A DNA stretch of 5,193 bases from Kouleothrix aurantiaca (GTDB taxonomy: Bacteria; Chloroflexota; Chloroflexia; Chloroflexales; Roseiflexaceae), in assembly GCA_001399705.1 (NCBI GenBank), contig LJCR01000211.1:1-5193 (forward strand), read 5' to 3'. A program made the position numbers and the translations under genes. This document shows positions 1 to 5,193 of this stretch, piece by piece. Position 1 is the stretch's first letter. Each line of letters starts with the position of its first letter. The notes beneath the pieces were generated by a model. That model did no database searches, was not told where the DNA came from, and saw only the letters and a list, made by a program, of their open reading frames with translations.

Positions 1-1819
1 GATAATAGACATCAATGCGTTTGTAGGCCCCGGCAATCTCAGCAAAGCGTCGCGTGAGTCCTTCGACCTGCTGCGCGATTGTGTTGATGGCTTCACTGTC
101 GAGTTCACCATCGCCAGCTTGCTCGAAGATATGTTGAAGTTCGCGGAGAAGATCTTCTGCGCTACGTGGTGGGCGCACAGGAGGGCGCGCCTGTGTCTGG
201 CCGACGATATGACACACACGCGCGTCACGGCAACAATGTTGCGTGCGGCTGACGAGATCAGTGCGCCAGAGACCGATATGTGGCTTAGGGCAAATAAGAA
301 GGTCATCCTTGTTGTCAAGCACCAGACCATAACGGTCAGCTAGTCCGTTGCGTTCACGCACGCTTAGCGCGTCGAGAAAAATGCCATGACAGCGTGGTTC
401 GATGCGTTCACGAAGTGCAGCATGGGCTTCGTCGAGTAGCGTAATCAGAGTCTGCTCAGTTGCACTTTCGTTACCTAAGCGCGGCCAGACGCGCCAGACT
501 GCTACCATCTCGTCAGGAGCGCCGCGCTGAGCTGCTGGCCCATCCGGGGTCACTCGATACAAGGGTTTATTCATTAGCAGTGGAGCGTTTGTCGTATCGG
601 GCTCATACTCACCAGGATCGATGGGCTGATTGGCTAATATTTTTGGAGCAGAAGCGCCGCGCTGAAAAGCGAAAAGTAACGCACCCTGTCGCTCACCAGT
701 TAGGCGTAGGTCTGCGATCATGCGTTTGACCGTGCTGGCGGGAGCACGTGACGAATCGCGGGGTTTGTAGTATTTTGCATCTAGGACAAACCCTGGCTCG
801 TGCCAGATCAGCTTTGTGCCATCGCGCACTTCTTGGCGTACTGCGTGTGAGATATACAGATCCGGCCGCACACCGGGCGCGTTCTGCCAGTGGTGTCGGA
901 TGGTGCGGTCGTGACGGAGTATGTATTGGCGTTGATTTTCGCCATTGCCCCACACAAAGAGCGCGGTTGCCTCAGCTGCGTCCCAACTTGTGAGACATGT
1001 GCGGCGCTGAAGCAGATCTAACAGCTCGTAGAATAGCCAGTATTGATACAAAAAATCCGCTTGGTCTGGGTCTGCGCCAAGCATTGGTTGTGACGCCGCG
1101 ATGTTTTGGCGTTCAAGCAAGTTCAATGATGCCAGCTTCTTACGCCAGATGAGTAGATCATTGTAGGCGCTGTTGCGGCCAGGTAGCAGGTTCGCGACCA
1201 CCTGCACCTCAAGATTGGCGAGGGACTGCTCAGATCGCTGCTCGAGGACCATTGTAGCCTCACCCATCAAGCTGGCAAACTGAGGGAAGGCAAGTTCACG
1301 TACACACGCATCGATTATTTCATTCAGCGGATGTCGGAGACCCTGTGCATAATCGTGGGCAACCTCAGAATCGAGAATGTGCTGCGCAGCCGCTTGATAT
1401 TCAAGCAGTGTCGCTACAGTGAGGACATTTTCAGGTGTGGCGAAATGCCGTCGTCGCTGGCGTGTCTGAACTTGCAGTGGAGGTTCGCCTGGCAGAGTCT
1501 GCATGTTCAAGGCCATCGTGCGTGACCAATCGATTCGTCCACGCGCGGGGAGCTGCTCAGTCCGCATTTCGCGCGGTGCAACAAAGCTCAATCGTCGCTT
1601 TATTTTTGGAAGAATAGCGTTGAATAATTCATCACGCAGGAAAAACAAGACTGCGAGCTCGCGATACTGCTGTAAACGAGGGTCATCCAGACCATCCGCC
1701 AAGCGCTCGTCAAAAGTTTTATCGAAGCGTGGCATATCATGACGCAGCATGAGCTCAATCAGCCGGCCCTGCATCATCAGGAATGCATCACGTTCGAGAA
1801 ACTCGTCGATTGATGCCAT
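1..1819 (-). CDS. McrC-like DUF2357/PD-(D/E)XK endonuclease, 3' end cut by window edge
   Basis: Predicted DNA-cleaving partner of the upstream McrB-like motor. Translation of the minus strand from the ATG at 1819-1817 stays open for 606 codons to the left edge, so the C-terminus is missing. An N-terminal helical part (about 1-250) has GRIDWSRT at 94-101 and a basic QRRRHFATPENVL stretch at 121-133, resembling DUF2357/McrC N-terminal regions. The nuclease core follows: an aromatic helix WLFYELLDLL with E265, then RPDLYI with D320, then LDAKYYK with D347 and K349, which is a complete PD-(D/E)XK set. A Cys/His cluster (C510, H514, H528, C529, C530, C536, H537) and a charged helical tail (about 553-606) follow. 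Classical McrC is about 350 residues, so this protein is much longer. The start is supported by GAGGT seven bases upstream and a one-base gap to the previous stop. Nuclease assignment is firm; partnership rests on context. Confidence 0.88.
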   Translation of the reverse strand, partial: MASIDEFLERDAFLMMQGRLIELMLRHDMPRFDKTFDERLADGLDDPRLQQYRELAVLFFLRDELFNAILPKIKRRLSFVAPREMRTEQLPARGRIDWSRTMALNMQTLPGEPPLQVQTRQRRRHFATPENVLTVATLLEYQAAAQHILDSEVAHDYAQGLRHPLNEIIDACVRELAFPQFASLMGEATMVLEQRSEQSLANLEVQVVANLLPGRNSAYNDLLIWRKKLASLNLLERQNIAASQPMLGADPDQADFLYQYWLFYELLDLLQRRTCLTSWDAAEATALFVWGNGENQRQYILRHDRTIRHHWQNAPGVRPDLYISHAVRQEVRDGTKLIWHEPGFVLDAKYYKPRDSSRAPASTVKRMIADLRLTGERQGALLFAFQRGASAPKILANQPIDPGEYEPDTTNAPLLMNKPLYRVTPDGPAAQRGAPDEMVAVWRVWPRLGNESATEQTLITLLDEAHAALRERIEPRCHGIFLDALSVRERNGLADRYGLVLDNKDDLLICPKPHIGLWRTDLVSRTQHCCRDARVCHIVGQTQARPPVRPPRSAEDLLRELQHIFEQAGDGELDSEAINTIAQQVEGLTRRFAEIAGAYKRIDVYY

Positions 1820-1820
1820 C

Positions 1821-4800
1821 CTACAGACCTCGCTCACCAACTAGATCGTGGAATCGACGCTGGAATACACTATCGTCGGTCAATCTTATAGGCGTGTCGA
1901 GCGAAAAAATTGTCCCAAGCTGATCAACCGTGACTTGAGTTTCATCGCGCGCGATCGTTGATCTTCGTTGCGGGTGACGCGCTCGTTCGGCTTCGCGCAG
2001 TGAGTTGCGTATGGCGGCACGTCGCCCAGGTGACATGTCCTTCAGAAGCGCGTTCATATCTATGGCGAACTGATCGGGCATTCCAGCATCATCGAGATAG
2101 AGGTCGATTACGCGCTGTTCATCATTCGTGAGCACCTGGAGTTGATCGGCAAGCGAGTCGGCCAGTGCGGTATCAAGCGATTCTTCCCAAGGCATTCCAA
2201 CCAAAGCGCCTGCAAAGAGGTTCGTATACAGCGCGACGAGCTGTGCAGTTCCAAGCTTCCGAAAGACACGGATAGCATCGAAGAGCCGCCAAAGTGAGCC
2301 AAGTGCCGCAGTTTCCTCGCCATCGTTCGGCATCACAAGTTCATACTGCATAACTGTATCGCGCACGACCGGCATAGCGCTGATAGAAGCCCAACGATAA
2401 CTTGGAGGATCGCCCAAAACCGCAATCTCTTGGAAGCCTTGGTCAGCCAGACGCCGGAGTGCGCGTGCAACAGCGATGCCACGCTCTTGGGCTGCTCTCT
2501 GCGGAGTAGGTGGCAGAATATCAATAAAGTCGAAGCGCCGCTTGATAGCCTCGCTCATTTGATTTAAGAAATGTCGATCGAAAGAATTGAGCGTGCCGAT
2601 GATCCGAAAATCAGCCGGCATGGGAATGTCACGAGTGGTTCCATCAGGCGCGGGAACCGACAATGTCGCATGATCACCGCCACCTAGTGTTGTTAGCAAG
2701 CTGCCAAAAGCTGCGTCGACAGGCGCGCGTGTGAACTCGTCAATCACGAGCCAAATGCCACGGTAACGATCCTGCACTTCATCGCGGTAATCCACACGTT
2801 TTGGATCATGTGGCTGAAGTGGAAGTTGGCGCCCTTGATCCCTGCCTTCGTAGTGCTGAAGCACCGCGCGTGTTAAAGCGCCGTACTGGATCGCGTAGTT
2901 CAGGCGCTTGTCAGCGTCGAGCTGCGGGGCGATTCCACCAACCACATCACGGACACCCCAATCCTCGGTCGCGGTAACAAGTAGTGTCGCATAGCCATAC
3001 CGTTGCTCACGAGCGGTTGTGGCCGGCGGCTCATTCAGACTAGCGGGCAAACGTGGTATCGTTTGCTCGGCTTCCTGCCAAATCAAGCGCGGTAAGCGCA
3101 TGGCAAGTTCAGTCTTGCCCGTACCAGGCGGGCCACTCAAAATAATATGACGACCGGCCATCAATGAACGGTAGATCCGCCGAACAACGCGCTCATCGAT
3201 CAGCAGATCACGGCCAAGCGCACGCACGAAACCTTCCAGGTCACGCGATGGTGGCAAACGACCATTCACAGGATCAAGATCGGTTCGCAGCGCCTGCTCA
3301 AGCTCGGCAATCAACGTTTGGACAAATGTATTATAGGCCGTTGTAGCTGCATCAGCTCCCGTGCGGAGATCGAGGGCTCCGGATACAGCGATCCAGGTGC
3401 CCTGCGCTTCGTCTAGCTGCACCATACCTGCGTCACGATACCAGCTTAACAACCTATATTGATCGCTGCCTAGCTCTGGGGCAAAGGCGCTGTTTGGTTG
3501 CGGACTAGCTGCTGCGCGCAAACGACGAACGATGTGGCGCGCTGGAAGAGCATATGTGTCAGCCGAACCTTCAACTGGCACCAGCAACGCGAGTACAGCC
3601 AATGCGAGAAGTGTTGTGCTATCACCTCGCGTGTGCTCCCAAGGTGCGTATTGATCGTCGCCAGTCACACGGATAAGTCGTAAACGGCGCATATCCTCAA
3701 TGAAACCATCAACATCTATCAGTGGATTGAGCGCCGAGTCATGCTTGCGCGCAGCCTCCACAAGCTGCGTAGCCGTCAACGAGTGCATATCAAGTTGTTG
3801 GACGAAATCGCAATAGGTGCTTGGTCGTACCCAAGCCGAAGGTAAGCGGGTCTCGGTGGCAGGTGTGCCGACATCATCGACCCCCAGCATTGTGAGAATT
3901 TCGGCGTAGTCTTCGCGGCTGAGCGGTGTAACTGTCTGCGGATTTTTGAGGCGGTTGTAGAGCGGCGTGTGCTCCGGCTTCTTGAGCTCCTCAAGCAATG
4001 GCACCGGCGCGTCTGGCGTATCGGCCCATGCAACCCGCATGCGCCGTCGATAGGCGCCACCGAACAGCGCTGCCGCAGCACCGGTTTGTGGCTGGTCACT
4101 GCGGTGTGGCTCTGTGACTACACCAAAACTACCGATCGTGCCGCCCTGCACATAAGCTACGATACGATCACCGGCTTTGATACGGTAGAATCGCTTCACA
4201 CTCTGGTCGGTCGGATTCTCATCGAAGCCTATTCCGATCATATGATGCTGATAAGCCTCCGACCAGAGATCGCGTGGGAAATGTATACGCCAGAAGTTCG
4301 CATCAGGCGCAGCATACAGCGTTGGCGTCCAAGGCGCAGGTTCTGGTTCACGCGGCTCGCGCAGGGCTTGCTGGGCAGCAGCAATGATCAACAGGAAATG
4401 GGCGGGCTCGATCTGACGAATCGTATACCAATTGAACGCAGTCTTCAAACCGTCTGCTAGCCAGGCAATCTGTTTGGTTAAGCCCAGTGCATTACTCTTC
4501 AAGCTCAACGCAACGGGAAACTCGTGCTGATCTAGCGTGAGCGTCCAGCGGCTGACAGTCTGAGCCTCTGACATACCCGCTGGCTCATTGTGTGCACTAC
4601 GTACTTTCGCCCATGCTGTGAATGCATATTGAGGACCAGGGCGATACAGAATAAGATAAACGGGGGCACCGCCTGCTTGGAAATCGTTTATCGCTTTGAT
4701 AAGCCGTACAGGCTCGCCCGCAGCATCGGTGCTAAACGAGTAGCTGTGGCCGTAGACCTGAGCTGGTCCATCTTTGCCGTGGATGACAACAAACGCTGGG

Positions 4801-5099
4801 CCATCGACAGGCACAGGTGGCCACACAGTGTTCTCTTTTTCGGCTTCTATGGGCACAACGGTAAACCCGCGCGCTTCAGCATAGCTGTTTGCCTCGGTCC
4901 CGCCAGAGAAACTGTTGCGCTGAGTCCCGGTCGCAAGTGCAATGATTTGCTTGACGGGATAAAGTTTTTGTCCATATGTAATTGCGTAGCGGTGGTTACG
5001 TTGTTCTTCCCAATCATCCCATTCCTTGCTGTCGCGCAGTTCATCATCGAAGTGCGCCATTGCATCAAGCATCTTTTCGCGAGTGACATCAGGAATCAT
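1821..5099 (-). CDS. McrB-family AAA+ restriction motor with multi-domain N-terminal reader region
   Basis: Predicted NTP-driven DNA recognition and translocation subunit of a McrBC-like restriction system, 1092 residues, cytoplasmic. Residues about 5-84 resemble the ScoMcrA-like head (YPVKQIIALATG, FSGG, ARGFTVV). Residues 92-248 form an unassigned, probably beta-rich module ending before a Pro/Glu linker (247-257). Residues 260-345 look EVE/PUA-like (NFWRIHFP, IKAGDRIVAYVQGG, IGSFGVVTEP). Residues about 420-575 may be winged-helix. The AAA+ core has Walker A GPPGTGKT 656-663 (K662), DWGVRDVVGG 713-722, Walker B LVIDEFTRA with D787/E788, the McrB-type sensor GTLNSFDR (N838) and RRF arginines 854-855, followed by a helical C-terminal region. 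E. coli McrB is about 460 residues, so the N-terminal half is greatly expanded. The ATG is chosen for its AAGG site and because the head domain begins at once. ATP versus GTP use is not decidable here. Confidence 0.92.
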   Translation of the reverse strand: MIPDVTREKMLDAMAHFDDELRDSKEWDDWEEQRNHRYAITYGQKLYPVKQIIALATGTQRNSFSGGTEANSYAEARGFTVVPIEAEKENTVWPPVPVDGPAFVVIHGKDGPAQVYGHSYSFSTDAAGEPVRLIKAINDFQAGGAPVYLILYRPGPQYAFTAWAKVRSAHNEPAGMSEAQTVSRWTLTLDQHEFPVALSLKSNALGLTKQIAWLADGLKTAFNWYTIRQIEPAHFLLIIAAAQQALREPREPEPAPWTPTLYAAPDANFWRIHFPRDLWSEAYQHHMIGIGFDENPTDQSVKRFYRIKAGDRIVAYVQGGTIGSFGVVTEPHRSDQPQTGAAAALFGGAYRRRMRVAWADTPDAPVPLLEELKKPEHTPLYNRLKNPQTVTPLSREDYAEILTMLGVDDVGTPATETRLPSAWVRPSTYCDFVQQLDMHSLTATQLVEAARKHDSALNPLIDVDGFIEDMRRLRLIRVTGDDQYAPWEHTRGDSTTLLALAVLALLVPVEGSADTYALPARHIVRRLRAAASPQPNSAFAPELGSDQYRLLSWYRDAGMVQLDEAQGTWIAVSGALDLRTGADAATTAYNTFVQTLIAELEQALRTDLDPVNGRLPPSRDLEGFVRALGRDLLIDERVVRRIYRSLMAGRHIILSGPPGTGKTELAMRLPRLIWQEAEQTIPRLPASLNEPPATTAREQRYGYATLLVTATEDWGVRDVVGGIAPQLDADKRLNYAIQYGALTRAVLQHYEGRDQGRQLPLQPHDPKRVDYRDEVQDRYRGIWLVIDEFTRAPVDAAFGSLLTTLGGGDHATLSVPAPDGTTRDIPMPADFRIIGTLNSFDRHFLNQMSEAIKRRFDFIDILPPTPQRAAQERGIAVARALRRLADQGFQEIAVLGDPPSYRWASISAMPVVRDTVMQYELVMPNDGEETAALGSLWRLFDAIRVFRKLGTAQLVALYTNLFAGALVGMPWEESLDTALADSLADQLQVLTNDEQRVIDLYLDDAGMPDQFAIDMNALLKDMSPGRRAAIRNSLREAERARHPQRRSTIARDETQVTVDQLGTIFSLDTPIRLTDDSVFQRRFHDLVGERGL
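1827..1831 (-). promoter_or_regulatory. Ribosome binding site of the McrC-like gene, inside the end of the McrB-like gene
   Basis: The minus strand reads GAGGT, seven bases before the ATG at 1819-1817. The site overlaps the last codons of the upstream gene, whose TAG occupies 1823-1821, and only base 1820 separates stop from start. This fixes the start of the second gene and suggests translational coupling, which would help keep motor and nuclease in proportion. Confidence 0.7.
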
Positions 5100-5108
5100 C
5101 GGTGATTA

Positions 5109-5112
5109 CCTT
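5109..5112 (-). promoter_or_regulatory. Ribosome binding site of the McrB-like gene
   Basis: The minus strand reads AAGG followed by a nine-base spacer and the ATG at 5099-5097. The next in-frame ATGs, at residues 11 and 14, would trim the start of the head-like domain and have no better purine-rich site upstream, so the first ATG is preferred. Confidence 0.6.
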
Positions 5113-5131
5113 GGCTATGATGAGGACGGCC

Positions 5132-5193
5132 CTATACATCGTGCAGACTAATCGTCACTAGCTCACTGGTCGCGAGATCACGATAGTGCATCT
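5132..5193 (-). other. Possible 3' end of an upstream gene
   Basis: One minus-strand frame is open from the right edge to a TAG at 5134-5132. Its last residues would read MHYRDLATSELVTISLHDV. Twenty open codons can easily occur by chance, and no family can be recognised from so few residues. If real, the gene would end 32 bases before the McrB-like start and probably share its operon. The other two minus-strand frames stop sooner. No convincing promoter or terminator hairpin is visible between 5100 and 5193, which is mildly consistent with read-through from an upstream gene. Confidence 0.25.

Noticed and set aside
518..665. 13-base direct repeat AGCGCCGCGCTGA at 518-530 and 653-665
   Set aside because: Both copies encode a Gln-Arg-Gly-Ala stretch in the same frame of the nuclease. 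There are only two copies with no other shared flanks, so coincidence or local codon use explains it.
119..1742. Several short plus-strand frames and one minus-strand frame (693-953)
   Set aside because: All overlap the McrC-like nuclease frame, which is open throughout and carries a complete active site. The short frames are Arg/Cys-rich and unrecognisable.
3570..3608. Hydrophobic stretch LLALAVLALLVPV in the McrB-like protein as a membrane segment
   Set aside because: It is only about 13 residues (497-509), lies inside a soluble domain region and is flanked by charged residues. A buried helix is more likely.
3969..4460. Plus-strand open frame of 163 codons
   Set aside because: It is antisense to the EVE-like region of the McrB-like gene. 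Its translation shows no family features and it has no operon context.
4590..5105. Plus-strand open frame of 171 codons antisense to the start of the McrB-like gene
   Set aside because: It lies wholly opposite a gene with clear domain motifs, has a composition rich in Cys, Arg and Ile with no recognisable motif, and no good ribosome binding site. It is an antisense shadow.
5132..5193. Imperfect inverted repeat (CTAATCGTCAC and GATCACGATAG on the plus strand) as an operator or terminator
   Set aside because: The arms match poorly, there is no T-run, and no promoter elements of convincing quality surround it.

Overview
This window is almost entirely two genes read on the minus strand. Together they look like a McrBC-type (type IV-like) restriction module. 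Base composition is moderately GC-rich and the reading frames are typically bacterial. Nothing fixes the taxon: a Chloroflexota-like or similar environmental bacterium would fit, but that is a guess from sequence style only.

Layout in the direction of transcription (right to left): 5193-5132 may hold the last codons of an upstream gene, but this is weak. A gap of about 32 bases follows, containing an AAGG ribosome binding site. Positions 5099-1821 encode a 1092-residue McrB-family AAA+ motor. It carries a long N-terminal half that appears to contain a ScoMcrA-like head domain, an unassigned beta-rich module, an EVE/PUA-like reader domain and a possible winged-helix segment. One base after its stop codon, at 1819, starts a McrC/DUF2357-type protein with a PD-(D/E)XK nuclease core (E265, D320, D347-A-K349). 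This second gene runs off the left edge after 606 codons. It has a C-terminal Cys/His cluster and a helical tail not found in classical McrC. It is easily missed because its stop codon lies outside the window.

Expected joint function (from family knowledge): the first protein recognises DNA, probably modified bases, and assembles as an NTP-driven ring. The second docks on the ring, stimulates NTP hydrolysis and cuts the DNA. A LlaJI-like type II system is the main alternative, and would need methyltransferase genes next door. The plus strand has only antisense shadow frames. There is no RNA gene, CRISPR array, insertion sequence or convincing terminator.
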